From JAGNZR01 sp051648365 (lineage in GTDB: Bacteria > Fusobacteriota > Fusobacteriia > Fusobacteriales > Fusobacteriaceae), in assembly GCA_051648365.1 (NCBI GenBank), contig JBOFEZ010000026.1:1-35410 (forward strand): a stretch of DNA of 35,410 nt. Direction: 5' to 3'. Both the position numbers and the translations under genes were made by a program. Below the pieces are notes generated by a model. That model did no database searches and was not told the DNA's origin. It saw only the letters and a list, made by a program, of their open reading frames with translations. Positions 25,283 through 34,321 of the stretch are shown here, one piece after another; the first letter of the stretch is position 1; every line of letters begins with the position of its first letter.

Positions 25283-26622
25283 TGAAAAAAATATTTTTTA
25301 TAGGTATAAGCGGGATAGGGATGAGTGGTTTAGCTAAAATAATGAAAATAAAAGGCTATGAAATAGCTGGATCAGACCTTAATAGAAATTATGTAACTGA
25401 AGAGCTTGAGAGTTTGGGGATAAAAATTTATTCAGAGCATAGAGCTGAAAATATTCATGGTTTTGACACCGTAATAGCTTCTAGTGCGATAAAAAAAGAT
25501 AACCCTGAATACAGATATGCTGTAGAAAATGATATAAAAATAATTAAAAGAGGTGAGCTTTTAGCTCAACTTCTCGATAGTGACACGGGAATAGCGATAG
25601 CAGGGACCCACGGGAAAACTACAACAAGTTCAATGCTTTCAGCTGTTATGTTGGAAAAAGATCCAACCATAGTTGTGGGGGGAATACTTCCAGAGATAGG
25701 TTCCAATGCAAAACCTGGAAAGTCAGAATATTTCATAGCAGAGGCAGATGAAAGTGACAACTCTTTTTTATATATGCATCCGAAGTATTCTGTTATTTTA
25801 AATATAGAGGCAGATCATTTAGAAAACCATGGTTCTTTAGAAAATATAGAGAGGTCTTTCAGTCAGTTTATGGATCAGAGCGAAAGAGAAATTTTGGTTT
25901 GTTTTGACTGTGAAAATGTGATGAAAATAGCCAAAGGAAGAGAAAGAATAACAACATATTCTTTGGAAAATCAAGAAGCTGATATTTATTGTAAAAATAT
26001 AGTTGTAGAAATGGGTAAAACTGTGTATGATGTATATGAAAAAGGTCTGAAAATCGGAACTTTTAAGCTATCAATTCCAGGAGAACACAACATACTAAAT
26101 TCGTTGCCTGTAATATATTTAGCTAAAAAATTTGGGATAGAAGAAAAAAATATAAAAGATAAGCTTGAGAGTTTTAAAGGGGCTAAAAGAAGATACGATA
26201 TACTCTACGATAATGAAATAAAGATAATAGATGATTATGCTCACCATCCTACAGAGATAAAAGCAACTATACAAGGAGCAAAATCTATAGAGAAGAAAAA
26301 AATAACAGCTATATTTCAACCTCATAGATACAGTAGAACAAATTTTCTTCTAGAAGAATTTAAAGGTGTTTTCAATGGCGTAGACGAAGTTATACTGCTT
26401 CCTTTTTATTCTGCAGGAGAAGAAAATATATATGGGATAACATTGGAAAAACTTATGGAAAAAATAGAACACAACAATATAAGTGAGATAGAAGAAATAT
26501 CAGAGCTTGAAAATAAAATATTGTCTAACGGAAAAGAAAGGGTCTATATTTTTATGGGAGCCGGAGACATTTCTAAAATAGCACATAAAATAAGTGAAAA
26601 GATGAAAGGAATCAGAAAATGA
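25282..26622 (+). CDS. murC: UDP-MurNAc-L-alanine ligase
   Basis: MurC adds the first amino acid, L-alanine, to UDP-MurNAc. The 446-residue protein has GISGIGMSGLAK near the start, AGTHGKTTTSSM as the ATP loop, AEADESDNSFLY, NIEADHLENHG, DDYAHHPTEI and FQPHRYSRT, all MurC markers. The ATG at 25282 overlaps the murG stop and has GGGGGG (25272-25277) just before it. Its own stop overlaps the murB start (ATGA, 26619-26622), so the three genes are coupled. Confidence 0.97.
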   Translation: MKKIFFIGISGIGMSGLAKIMKIKGYEIAGSDLNRNYVTEELESLGIKIYSEHRAENIHGFDTVIASSAIKKDNPEYRYAVENDIKIIKRGELLAQLLDSDTGIAIAGTHGKTTTSSMLSAVMLEKDPTIVVGGILPEIGSNAKPGKSEYFIAEADESDNSFLYMHPKYSVILNIEADHLENHGSLENIERSFSQFMDQSEREILVCFDCENVMKIAKGRERITTYSLENQEADIYCKNIVVEMGKTVYDVYEKGLKIGTFKLSIPGEHNILNSLPVIYLAKKFGIEEKNIKDKLESFKGAKRRYDILYDNEIKIIDDYAHHPTEIKATIQGAKSIEKKKITAIFQPHRYSRTNFLLEEFKGVFNGVDEVILLPFYSAGEENIYGITLEKLMEKIEHNNISEIEEISELENKILSNGKERVYIFMGAGDISKIAHKISEKMKGIRK

Positions 26623-27461
26623 AAATTTTAAAGAATCATATAATGAAAGAACATTCCAACATGAAAATTGGTGGGATAACAAAGAATTTTTTTATAGTTG
26701 AAACTAAAAATGAACTAAAAGATGTAATGGAAAATTATGAAAATGTTTTTATTATAGGAAATGGTACGAATACTTTAATAAAAGATGGCGAACTGAAGAC
26801 TAATTTTGCTTCTCTAAAAAATATAAATTATATAGATGACAAAGGTCAAGGGGAAGTAGAAGTAGGAGCAGGACTTGATTTTTGGGATTTTGTAAAATAT
26901 TGCGAGACAGCTGATTATTCTGGAATTGAAAATCTTGCAGGAATTCCTGGAACAGTAGGAGGACTTGTATATATGAATGGCGGAGCATATGGAAGTGAAA
27001 TTTTTGATCATATAACAGAGATTGAAATTTTAGATGAGAACAGAGAACTGAGAAAAATAAGAAAAGAAAAAATTGATTTTTCATATAGAAATACAGAAAT
27101 TCAAGCAAAAGGTTGGATAGTTCTCTCGGCTAAATTCAAGTTTGAAAAAGGTTATAAAAAAGAGCTTGTTGAAGAAAGAGAATCTTCTAGAGGAAAAAAA
27201 CATCCACTAGAACTTCCAAATCTAGGAAGCAGTTTTAAAAATCCTGAAGGTTTTTTTGCAGCAAAACTTATAATTCAAGCTGGAATGCAAGGTTATCAAG
27301 TTGGAGATGCACAGATATCTACTAAACATCCTAATTTTATAGTTAACTTAGGAAATGCCACTTATGAAGATATGAGAACACTTATAAATATTGTAAAAGA
27401 TAAAGTAAAAGAAATAACAGGAATAGCTCTAGAAGAGGAGATAGTGATAGTTGATGAATAA
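26619..27461 (+). CDS. murB: UDP-N-acetylenolpyruvoylglucosamine reductase
   Basis: MurB reduces enolpyruvyl-UDP-GlcNAc to UDP-MurNAc with an FAD cofactor and NADPH. The 280-residue size indicates the type II form, common outside enterobacteria. IIGNGTNTLIKDG and LAGIPGTVGGLVYMNGGAYG form the FAD site, and NLGSSFKNPEGFFAAKLI holds the catalytic serine. It follows murC with a 4-base overlap and overlaps the ddl start by 8 bases, as in several other phyla where murB and ddl follow murC. Confidence 0.96.
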   Translation: MKILKNHIMKEHSNMKIGGITKNFFIVETKNELKDVMENYENVFIIGNGTNTLIKDGELKTNFASLKNINYIDDKGQGEVEVGAGLDFWDFVKYCETADYSGIENLAGIPGTVGGLVYMNGGAYGSEIFDHITEIEILDENRELRKIRKEKIDFSYRNTEIQAKGWIVLSAKFKFEKGYKKELVEERESSRGKKHPLELPNLGSSFKNPEGFFAAKLIIQAGMQGYQVGDAQISTKHPNFIVNLGNATYEDMRTLINIVKDKVKEITGIALEEEIVIVDE

Positions 27462-28350
27462 AGATATAAAAAAGTTGAAGATAGCTGTATTTATGGGTGG
27501 AATCTCTTCTGAAAGAGAAATTTCATTAAAAAGTGGAAAAGCGATACTTAAAAGTCTGATTAAACAAGGTTATCAAGCCTTTCCAATAGATCTCACAGAG
27601 GAAAATTTTATAAAAGTTATAATGGAAACAGAATATGATTTGGCATATTTAGCACTTCATGGAGAATTTGGAGAGGATGGAAGAGTTCAAGCTGTTCTTG
27701 ATATAATAGGGAAACCTTATACAGGTTCAGGGGTTACGGCCAGTGCTATAGCTATGGATAAAATTTTCACAAAAATTATAGCAAAAAATGCAGGAATCAG
27801 AGTAGCAGAAACTTATGATAATATAAATCAAGTAGACCATTATCCTGTTATAGTAAAACCAGCGAAAGAAGGATCGAGCGTAGGACTTTATCTATGTAAA
27901 AATAGAGAAGAATTAGAAGAAGCTGTAAAAAAAATCCATGGAAAAATTATAATAGAAGAATATATAAAGGGAGAAGAACTGACTTCTGGAGTAATTGAAG
28001 GAGAGAGTCTAGGGGTTCTTAGAATAATTCCTTCCCATGAAATGTATGATTATGAATCAAAATATCTTCCGGGAGGTTCGTCTCACGAATTCCCAGCAAA
28101 AATAGATAAAAAAGCCTATGAGGAAGCAGTAGATTTTTCATTAAAAATTCATGAAGTTTTAGGATTGGAAGGAATCAGTCGTAGTGATTTTATTTTAAAA
28201 GATGGTCTGTGCTATTTTTTAGAAGTGAATACATGCCCCGGAATGACTGAAACTAGTCTCATCCCAGAATTGGGAACGATAAAAGGATATACTTTCGATA
28301 ATATCACCGATAAAATGGTGAAAATTTTTATGAGTAAAAAACATAGTTAA
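27454..28350 (+). CDS. ddl: D-alanine-D-alanine ligase
   Basis: Ddl makes the D-Ala-D-Ala used by MurF. The 298-residue ATP-grasp protein has MGGISSEREISLKSG at the start, LHGEFGEDGRVQ, VKPAKEGSSVGLY (the omega-type serine loop) and FLEVNTCPGMTETSL, which holds the metal ligands. ATG at 27454 is preferred from the usual N-terminus, but TTG at 27451 is better spaced (10 bases) from GAGGAG; the difference is one residue. It begins inside the end of murB. Confidence 0.96.
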   Translation: MNKDIKKLKIAVFMGGISSEREISLKSGKAILKSLIKQGYQAFPIDLTEENFIKVIMETEYDLAYLALHGEFGEDGRVQAVLDIIGKPYTGSGVTASAIAMDKIFTKIIAKNAGIRVAETYDNINQVDHYPVIVKPAKEGSSVGLYLCKNREELEEAVKKIHGKIIIEEYIKGEELTSGVIEGESLGVLRIIPSHEMYDYESKYLPGGSSHEFPAKIDKKAYEEAVDFSLKIHEVLGLEGISRSDFILKDGLCYFLEVNTCPGMTETSLIPELGTIKGYTFDNITDKMVKIFMSKKHS

Positions 28351-28362
28351 GAGGTAGCCATA

Positions 28363-29061
28363 ATGAGAATCCTTTTGGGTAGTTTGTATTGTTTTATATT
28401 CACATTTTTAATTTATAAAATTGAACAAGATTTTGTAACTAGGGATATTTTCAAAATAAAAGAGATATCTTTTTATGGAGATTCTAATCTTGTAAAAGAG
28501 GAACTCAAAAAGTTGGGTAATGCTCTTTATGATAAAAATATTTTTAACCTTAATGTTGATTCGATAGAAAAAAAACTTCAAACAGATATAAGAATAGAGA
28601 AAGTTAAAATTTCTTCAAAGAACATTGGGGGAATAGATATCAATATAAAAGAAAAAGAAGCTCAATATTATGCAAATATAAAGGATAAGCTTTATAGTGT
28701 CGACAGTAGCGGTCAAATATTTGCTCAGATGGAAGAACATGGAATAAAAAAACTTCCCATAGTTTTTATTCAAAATGAAAAAGAACTTTTGAAAGTGGTG
28801 AAAATTTTAGAAAATGTTGAAGATGATGAGCTATATGACATGATTTCACAGGTATACTATAAAAACGAACTATATATAGAGCTTTTTATAGATAGTGGAA
28901 CTATTCTCAAAACCAATGGAGAAATTCCAAATTTTAAGTATGGGGTAGCAAAAAATCTTTATTTAGATATTAGCCAAAATCAAAAAGTGGACTATATAGA
29001 CTTACGATTTGATGGATATATAGTTAAAAGTGCAGGAGTTGATACTAGTGGCAAAAATTAA
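28363..29061 (+). CDS. ftsQ: Cell division protein FtsQ/DivIB
   Basis: FtsQ is a bitopic membrane protein that links early and late septum proteins. The 232-residue protein has one N-terminal membrane segment (residues 2-19), then a POTRA domain at about 28-100 (FKIKEISFYGDSNLVKEELKKL...) and a beta domain ending in YIDLRFDGYIVKS. Position between ddl and ftsA supports the name, as sequence conservation in this family is low. It overlaps ftsA by 14 bases. The ftsL and ftsB genes that encode its usual partners are not seen nearby. Confidence 0.88.
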   Translation: MRILLGSLYCFIFTFLIYKIEQDFVTRDIFKIKEISFYGDSNLVKEELKKLGNALYDKNIFNLNVDSIEKKLQTDIRIEKVKISSKNIGGIDINIKEKEAQYYANIKDKLYSVDSSGQIFAQMEEHGIKKLPIVFIQNEKELLKVVKILENVEDDELYDMISQVYYKNELYIELFIDSGTILKTNGEIPNFKYGVAKNLYLDISQNQKVDYIDLRFDGYIVKSAGVDTSGKN

Positions 29062-30370
29062 AAACATATTAAAAACCGTAGTAGAAATAGGTAATGCCAA
29101 AGTAAAAGTTCTTATAGGAGAATTGTATGACAATGGTAGCAAGATAAGAGTTCTGGGATATGGAGAAGCACAATCCGAAGGAATAAAAAAATCTCGAATA
29201 GAAAATCCAGAAATTTTAAAAAAGGTTGTACAAACTGCTATGGAAAATGCCAAGAATAAAATCGATTATCAAATAGATGATGTGGTGTTAGGTATGAGTA
29301 GTGTTAATACAAGATCAAAAACAATTAATAAAAAAATAAATTTTCAGGAAACAGAAATTAAAGAGGAACATATTGAACAACTTTTCCGAGAAGCTGCTGA
29401 AGAAATATTGAAATCTGGTGAAAAAATACTGAAAAAAGAAATTTATAATATAAGGGTAAATAACTCTGGAATAGTAAGGGACCCAGTAGGAATGATAGGT
29501 AAAGAGATTCAAGGAGAGATACATTTTATATGTATAGATGAATTTGAATTGAATACATATGAAGAAATTGTAAATAGAGCTGGATTCCAAGTAGAGAAAG
29601 TTTTTTTAAATTCTGTAGGTTCTGCAGAAGCAGTACTTGATAATGAGGAGAAAGAAAAAGGAGTGGCTCTTATAGATATAGGGGAGGGGATAACCGATAT
29701 TCTCATCTTCAAAAATAGTAAGCTCATCTATTCTAAATCTATTCCTTTGGGGGCTATGCACTATATAAATGATCTAGCATATATTCTTGAAATTACAAAA
29801 ACAGAAGCGATAGAAGTGTTAAATAAATTTGAGGAACATAAGGGAAATGAAAAAGATTTTTTAATTTCTAGTGGAAGAAAATTTACGATATCTCATATAA
29901 AAAATATAATTGATGCTAGAACAGGTGATATAACAAAGTTTATTATAGAAACTATAGAAGAATCTGGTTTCAATGGTTATTTAGGAAGAGGTATAGTTCT
30001 TACAGGAGGAGTTTCTCTAATAGATGAACTGATAGAAAAAATAATATCTCAGACCGGATATAGAGTTACTAGCAAATTACCGCCTGCTTTGAGAGGTATA
30101 GAGAATGTAAATCCATCCATGTCTAGTATTGTGGGAATATTTATGGAGTCACTTAAAGAGGAAATTTCTAAAATTGAGAAAAAAAATATAGAAAAAAAAG
30201 AGGAAAAAGAAGGTTTTAACAATAATAATAGCATGAATGGGGATAAAAATAATAAAGGTTTAAGTGAACTCTCTTTTGAAGACCAAGAAGTCACAATGGA
30301 AGAGAATGATCAAAAATCAAAGAAAAACATTTTCCGTCAAATTTTTGACTGGATTTCGAACTATATTTAA
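29048..30370 (+). CDS. ftsA: Cell division protein FtsA
   Basis: FtsA is an actin-like ATPase that ties FtsZ filaments to the membrane. The 440-residue protein has the actin-type blocks TVVEIGNAKVKVLIGE, VALIDIGEGITDILIF and GRGIVLTGGVSLIDE, with the 1C region at about 85-165. The tail of about 60 residues is charged and low in complexity, then ends in NIFRQIFDWISNYI, a clear amphipathic membrane-targeting helix. The start is GTG at 29048, 9 bases after AGGAG inside the ftsQ end; an earlier in-frame GTG at 29030 would lie upstream of that site. Confidence 0.94.
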   Translation: MAKIKNILKTVVEIGNAKVKVLIGELYDNGSKIRVLGYGEAQSEGIKKSRIENPEILKKVVQTAMENAKNKIDYQIDDVVLGMSSVNTRSKTINKKINFQETEIKEEHIEQLFREAAEEILKSGEKILKKEIYNIRVNNSGIVRDPVGMIGKEIQGEIHFICIDEFELNTYEEIVNRAGFQVEKVFLNSVGSAEAVLDNEEKEKGVALIDIGEGITDILIFKNSKLIYSKSIPLGAMHYINDLAYILEITKTEAIEVLNKFEEHKGNEKDFLISSGRKFTISHIKNIIDARTGDITKFIIETIEESGFNGYLGRGIVLTGGVSLIDELIEKIISQTGYRVTSKLPPALRGIENVNPSMSSIVGIFMESLKEEISKIEKKNIEKKEEKEGFNNNNSMNGDKNNKGLSELSFEDQEVTMEENDQKSKKNIFRQIFDWISNYI

Positions 30371-30400
30371 AATTAAAACATTAAATGGGAGGATATTTGT

Positions 30401-31477
30401 ATGTCAATTGTAGAAGGGGTTGTGAAAATTAAAGTAATCGGTGCTGGTGGTGCTGGTGGAAATGCTATAAATGATATGATTGAGGCCGGAGTGAGAGGCG
30501 TAGAGTTCATAGTTGCCAATACTGATGCTCAAGATTTGAAGAAATCTTTGGCAGATGTAAGAATTCAGTTAGGAGAAAAACTGACAAGAGGACTTGGAGC
30601 GGGAGCTAATCCAGAGATAGGAAGACTAGCGGCTGAAGAAGATGCTGAAAAAATAAAAATAATGCTAGAAGATACAGATATGTTATTTATAACTTCAGGT
30701 ATGGGTGGGGGAACTGGAACAGGTTCGTCTCCAGTTATAGCTAGAGTAGCTAAGGAGATGGGAATACTTACAGTTGCAGTAGTTACAAGACCATTTTCTT
30801 TTGAAGGGAAAAAAAGAAAAAACAATTCAGACATGGGGATAGAAGAACTTAAAAAAAATGTAGATACTCTTGTTATTATTCCTAATGATAAACTTTTTGA
30901 ACTTCCAGATAAGACAATAACTATGATAAATGCTTTTAAAGAAGCAAATAATATACTTAAAATTGGTATAAAAGGTGTAGCTGATCTTATGATTGGTAAT
31001 GGACTTATAAATCTAGATTTTGCAGATATAAAAGCTACAATGGAAAATTCAGGTATAGCTCTTCTTGGTTTTGGAGAGGGAGAGGGAGAAAACAGAGCTA
31101 TAAAAGCTACGGAAAAGGCTTTACAGTCACCACTTTTAGAAAAATCTATTAATGGTGCAAGTAAAATACTTATAAATATAACGGGTTCTTCTTCAGTATC
31201 TTTAACAGAGGCTAGTACAATTTCAGAGATGATAAAAGATGCGGCTGGAAAAGCTACTGATGATGTCATGTTTGGACTTGCAATAGATGAAACATATGGA
31301 GATAAAATACAGGTTACGCTAATCGCAAATAATTTTATGGACGAAAATGAGAAGGCAGAACCTTTTATAAATGTAGATACTAAAAAGAACAACGAAGAAA
31401 AAATCGATTCTGTGAAAGAAGAGATAAAGAAAGATGAGTTAGATCTTCCGCCATGGATTAGAAATAGCAAAAATTAA
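30401..31477 (+). CDS. ftsZ: Cell division protein FtsZ
   Basis: FtsZ is the tubulin-like GTPase that forms the division ring. The 358-residue protein has the GTP signature GGGTGTG (residues 102-108), followed by SSP where most have AAP, and the synergy loop NLDFADIKATM. The linker is short and charged (about residues 318-345), and the protein ends in ELDLPPWIRNSKN, a variant of the conserved tail peptide that binds FtsA and other partners. GGGAGG precedes the ATG. It is the last gene of the cluster, closed by a bidirectional terminator. Confidence 0.98.
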   Translation: MSIVEGVVKIKVIGAGGAGGNAINDMIEAGVRGVEFIVANTDAQDLKKSLADVRIQLGEKLTRGLGAGANPEIGRLAAEEDAEKIKIMLEDTDMLFITSGMGGGTGTGSSPVIARVAKEMGILTVAVVTRPFSFEGKKRKNNSDMGIEELKKNVDTLVIIPNDKLFELPDKTITMINAFKEANNILKIGIKGVADLMIGNGLINLDFADIKATMENSGIALLGFGEGEGENRAIKATEKALQSPLLEKSINGASKILINITGSSSVSLTEASTISEMIKDAAGKATDDVMFGLAIDETYGDKIQVTLIANNFMDENEKAEPFINVDTKKNNEEKIDSVKEEIKKDELDLPPWIRNSKN

Positions 31478-31522
31478 AATCATAAAAAAAAGAGACCTAT
31501 TGCGGTCTCTTTTTTTATGATT
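31478..31522. terminator. Bidirectional terminator between ftsZ and the OmpA-like gene
   Basis: AATCATAAAAAAAAGAGACC (31478-31497) pairs with 31504-31522 (GGTCTCT, then T-run and ATGATT) with one bulged base and a 6-base loop. It has A-runs on the left arm and T-runs on the right, so it works in both directions. The right edge reaches into the stop codon of the minus-strand gene (31521-31523). Confidence 0.9.
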
Positions 31523-32183
31523 ATCGGCTATTAGGTGGTAGAATTTTAATTTCCACTCTTCTGTTTAAAGCTCTACCTTGAGCATTATCATTACTAGCAA
31601 CAAAATAGTTTGCTCCGTATCCGGTTGTTGAAATTCTTCCAGAATTAACACCTCTTCTAGTTAAATAATTCGCAACACTTGAAGCTCTTTTTTGAGAAAG
31701 TGTTAGATTATAATCAGGAGACCCAACATTATCAGTAAATCCATAAACTTGGATAATACTTTCGGGATATTGGATTAGAACTGAAGCTATAGAGTTAAGA
31801 GGTTCGTAGAAACTAGAAGCTACTGTAGAACTATTAGTTTGGAAAGTAACTCCACCAGGAAGAGTAAGGTTGATATAGTCACCCTCTCTTCTAACATCTA
31901 CATTTGAGTTTCTTAATCTTTCTCTAAGTTCAGCTTCTTGCTTATCACGATAAGCACCCCATCCAAGACCAGCTAAAGCACCAATACCTGCTCCAATGAG
32001 TGTTCCTTTAGTATTGCCACCAATAAGTTGTCCAGCCAAAGCACCGGCAGCTGCGCCTCCAAGAGTACCACCGGTTTTTTTGTTTGTTCCACCAGTATAA
32101 GGATCTTGGAAAGGATTATTTGTACATCCAACCAGAGTCAATACAGTCAAAGAAGTAATAAAAATTTTTTTTGTAAATTTCAT
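31521..32183 (-). CDS. OmpA-family lipoprotein with glycine-zipper segment
   Basis: The 220-residue protein has a lipoprotein signal with lipobox LVGC (Cys20), a glycine-rich zipper region at about residues 36-78 (GGTLGGAAAGALAGQLIGG and repeats), and a C-terminal OmpA-like peptidoglycan-binding domain at about 100-216 (GFTDNVGSPDYNLTLSQKRA, then GRALNRRVEIKI). It should be anchored in the outer membrane and hold it to the wall, like Pal or YiaD. AGGAGG precedes the ATG. It has its own promoter and shares a terminator with ftsZ. It is most like YiaD-type proteins; the exact gene name is left open. Confidence 0.92.
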   Translation of the reverse strand: MKFTKKIFITSLTVLTLVGCTNNPFQDPYTGGTNKKTGGTLGGAAAGALAGQLIGGNTKGTLIGAGIGALAGLGWGAYRDKQEAELRERLRNSNVDVRREGDYINLTLPGGVTFQTNSSTVASSFYEPLNSIASVLIQYPESIIQVYGFTDNVGSPDYNLTLSQKRASSVANYLTRRGVNSGRISTTGYGANYFVASNDNAQGRALNRRVEIKILPPNSR

Positions 32184-32232
32184 GATATAACCTCCTGAAT
32201 ATTAATTGTTAAAAATGCATTGCCTACTCAGA

Positions 32233-32261
32233 AGTATAGCTAATAAGGAGATAAAAATCAA
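32233..32261 (-). promoter_or_regulatory. Sigma-70 promoter of the OmpA-like lipoprotein
   Basis: Read on the minus strand, TTGATT (32261-32256), 17 bases and TATACT (32238-32233) form a good promoter, giving a leader of about 45 bases with AGGAGG at its end. Confidence 0.7.
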
Positions 32262-32298
32262 CTCAAATAACTTTTTTTAAAAAAGCAAAAAAAAAATG

Positions 32299-32327
32299 TT
32301 GACACTTTTTGAGAAATGTGATATTAT
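32299..32327 (+). promoter_or_regulatory. Promoter of the tRNA operon
   Basis: TTGACA (32299-32304), 17 bases and TATTAT (32322-32327) lie 39 bases before tRNA-Pro. The 15 bases TGTGATATTATTATA around the -10 box recur at the rRNA promoter near 35264, suggesting a shared stable-RNA promoter design. A-tracts upstream resemble an UP element. Confidence 0.85.
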
Positions 32328-32366
32328 TATAAATGTCTTCGAGAGAACGACAAAACAAAAATAGTT

Positions 32367-32443
32367 CGGAATATAGCGCAGTCCGGTAGCGCACCTGCCT
32401 TGGGAGCAGGGGGCCGCAAGTTCGAATCTTGCTATTCCGACCA
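32367..32443 (+). tRNA. tRNA-Pro (anticodon TGG)
   Basis: Acceptor CGGAATA (32367-32373) pairs with TATTCCG (32433-32439); the anticodon loop CTTGGGA gives TGG; CCA is encoded. It is the first gene of a six-tRNA operon. Confidence 0.96.
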
Positions 32444-32468
32444 TTTAAAATTTAATAAACCTTTGTAT

Positions 32469-32544
<76 letters not shown>

Positions 32545-32548
32545 AAAT

Positions 32549-32625
<77 letters not shown>

Positions 32626-32634
32626 TTTACAAAT

Positions 32635-32711
32635 GGTGATCGTAGTTCAGTTGGTAGAGCGCCAGTTTGTGGTACTGGTTGTCGCGGGTTCGAGTCCCGT
32701 CGGTCACCCCA
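32635..32711 (+). tRNA. tRNA-His (anticodon GTG)
   Basis: Acceptor GTGATCG pairs with CGGTCAC; an extra G at 32635 faces the discriminator C at 32708, the identity pair of tRNA-His; the anticodon loop gives GTG; CCA is encoded. Confidence 0.96.
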
Positions 32712-32729
32712 TTTCAAAACTTAATATAT

Positions 32730-32805
32730 GCGTCATTAGCTCAGCTGGTAGAGCACACGACTTTTAATCGTGTTGCCACAGGTTCAAGTCCTGTATGACG
32801 CACCA
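32730..32805 (+). tRNA. tRNA-Lys (anticodon TTT)
   Basis: Acceptor GCGTCAT pairs with ATGACGC; the anticodon loop CTTTTAA gives TTT; CCA is encoded. Confidence 0.96.
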
Positions 32806-32813
32806 CTAAAATT

Positions 32814-32896
32814 GCGAGGGTGGCGGAATTGGCAGACGCACCAGACTTAGGATCTGGCGTTTCGACGTAAGGGTTCAAGTCCCTTCTCTCGCACCA
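32814..32896 (+). tRNA. tRNA-Leu (anticodon TAG)
   Basis: Acceptor GCGAGGG pairs with CTCTCGC; the anticodon loop CTTAGGA gives TAG; the long variable arm (GGCGTTTCGACGT region) is typical of class II tRNA-Leu; CCA is encoded. It is the last gene of the operon. Confidence 0.96.
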
Positions 32897-32906
32897 TTTG
32901 AAAGTT

Positions 32907-32931
32907 AAGAGTTCGTTAGAACTCTTTTTTT
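32907..32931 (+). terminator. Intrinsic terminator of the tRNA operon
   Basis: AAGAGTTC (32907-32914) pairs with GAACTCTT (32919-32926) around GTTA, followed by a T-run to 32931. Confidence 0.9.
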
Positions 32932-32962
32932 GTTTTTAAATTTAGAAAAAAATCGTAAGATG

Positions 32963-32971
32963 TGCTATAAT
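32963..32971 (+). promoter_or_regulatory. Extended -10 promoter of the RNA helicase
   Basis: TGCTATAAT (32963-32971) is an extended -10 element with a consensus TATAAT. The matching -35 is weak (TTAGAA at about 32942), as often in extended -10 promoters. The helicase start lies 35 bases on. Confidence 0.65.
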
Positions 32972-33006
32972 TCAAATAATAAGAAATGTAATAGGGAGGT
33001 TTTTAG

Positions 33007-34242
33007 TTGGACTTTAAAGAACTTAATATAGATAAAAAATATATTGAAAGATTGGAAAAGAGGGGAATAAAAAAAGCTACCTCTATCCAAGAAAAAATAA
33101 TACCAGAAATTTTAAACAATAGAGATGTTATAGGGCAATCAAAAACTGGAAGTGGGAAAACTTTAGCGTTTTTATTGCCTTTGTTACAAAAATTAGAAAG
33201 AGAAAAAAATAAAAAAGATTCAGAAATTCAGACTTTGATTTTGGCTCCTACAAGGGAACTTGCAATTCAAATAATGGAAGAGTTGAAAAAAATAGATCCT
33301 GAAGAGCAATTTTCAGCTAAAATTATATATGGCGGAAAAGGAAAGGGCGGCGAGGGAGAAAAAACAGAAATAGTAATAGCAACCCCAGGAAGATTAATAG
33401 AGTTGTTGAAAGAGAAAAAACTTTCTCTGTCATCTATAAAGACTCTAGTTATAGATGAAGCTGACCAAATGGTACTTTTGGGTTTCAAAAATGAATTGGA
33501 GTATATTATAACTCAGTGTAATAAAAAAAGAGAAACTTTATGCTTTTCTGCTACTATGAATTCGGAAGTAAAAAAAATATCCTACAGATATACTAAGGAG
33601 CCTGTATATATTTTGATTGAGGAAGAAGAGCATAGCTTCGCTAACATAGAACAATTTAAGGTTATAACGACAGACAGAAGAAAAATAGAGGCTCTATGCT
33701 CAATACTAAACAAAGATAATCCTTTTATGGGAATAATATTTTGTAGGACTAAAGCAAGAGTAGATAAATTAGATGAACAAATGATAGCAAGAGGTTATAG
33801 TTGTCAAAAAATACATAGTGATATTCCGCAAGCAAAAAGAGAAAAAATAATGAAAAGCTTTAAGAATTTAGAGGTTCATTTTCTTATAGCTACAGATGTT
33901 GTATCTAGAGGAATTGATGTTGCTGGATTGACTCACGTATATAACTATGATGTGCCGGAAAATAGTGGAATATATACCCATAGAATAGGAAGAACAGGAA
34001 GGGGAAAGGAAACAGGTGTGGCATATACTTTTTTAGATCCTAAAGATTTTTCCGTAATGGATAGTATAGAAAAAGAATTAGAAATAAAAATTCCTTCTAT
34101 AGAAATAGAATACGAAAAAGAAGTATACTCAAATCTCGAAATGATAGACCAAAAATATAATAAAAGAGTACATGTAAGCTCTAAAAGAATAGAAGAAATG
34201 AAAAATGCAAAAAAAAGAACTGGGGTAAGAGATAAAAGTTGA
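33007..34242 (+). CDS. DEAD-box ATP-dependent RNA helicase
   Basis: The 411-residue protein remodels RNA in ribosome assembly, decay or cold adaptation; which of these cannot be told from sequence. All helicase motifs are present: Q motif (TSIQEKIIP), SKTGSGKT (45-52), PTRELA, ATPGRL, DEAD (150-153), SAT, FCRTKARVDKL, ATDVVSRGIDV and HRIGRTGRG. The C-terminal tail is short and basic, without an added RNA-binding domain. The start is TTG at 33007, 7 bases after GGGAGG (32994-32999). It follows the tRNA operon but has its own promoter. Confidence 0.94.
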   Translation: MDFKELNIDKKYIERLEKRGIKKATSIQEKIIPEILNNRDVIGQSKTGSGKTLAFLLPLLQKLEREKNKKDSEIQTLILAPTRELAIQIMEELKKIDPEEQFSAKIIYGGKGKGGEGEKTEIVIATPGRLIELLKEKKLSLSSIKTLVIDEADQMVLLGFKNELEYIITQCNKKRETLCFSATMNSEVKKISYRYTKEPVYILIEEEEHSFANIEQFKVITTDRRKIEALCSILNKDNPFMGIIFCRTKARVDKLDEQMIARGYSCQKIHSDIPQAKREKIMKSFKNLEVHFLIATDVVSRGIDVAGLTHVYNYDVPENSGIYTHRIGRTGRGKETGVAYTFLDPKDFSVMDSIEKELEIKIPSIEIEYEKEVYSNLEMIDQKYNKRVHVSSKRIEEMKNAKKRTGVRDKS

Positions 34243-34321
34243 GATAGAATTTGGAGAAGAAATCTGGAAAATAACGCTAAAATATCTGGGGTAACTTTAA
34301 ACAAAACTGTGGGGTAAAATC

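Noticed and set aside
30565..31470. 301-codon minus-strand open frame opposite ftsZ
   Set aside because: It lies fully inside ftsZ on the other strand, is serine/phenylalanine-rich as expected from a mirrored AT-rich gene, and has no family resemblance.
34229..34294. Short coding-like stretch between helicase and amidase (reads EIKVEIEFGEEIWKITLKYLG)
   Set aside because: It has no ATG, GTG or TTG start and is only about 21 codons between stops; too little to call a gene, although it may be a relic.
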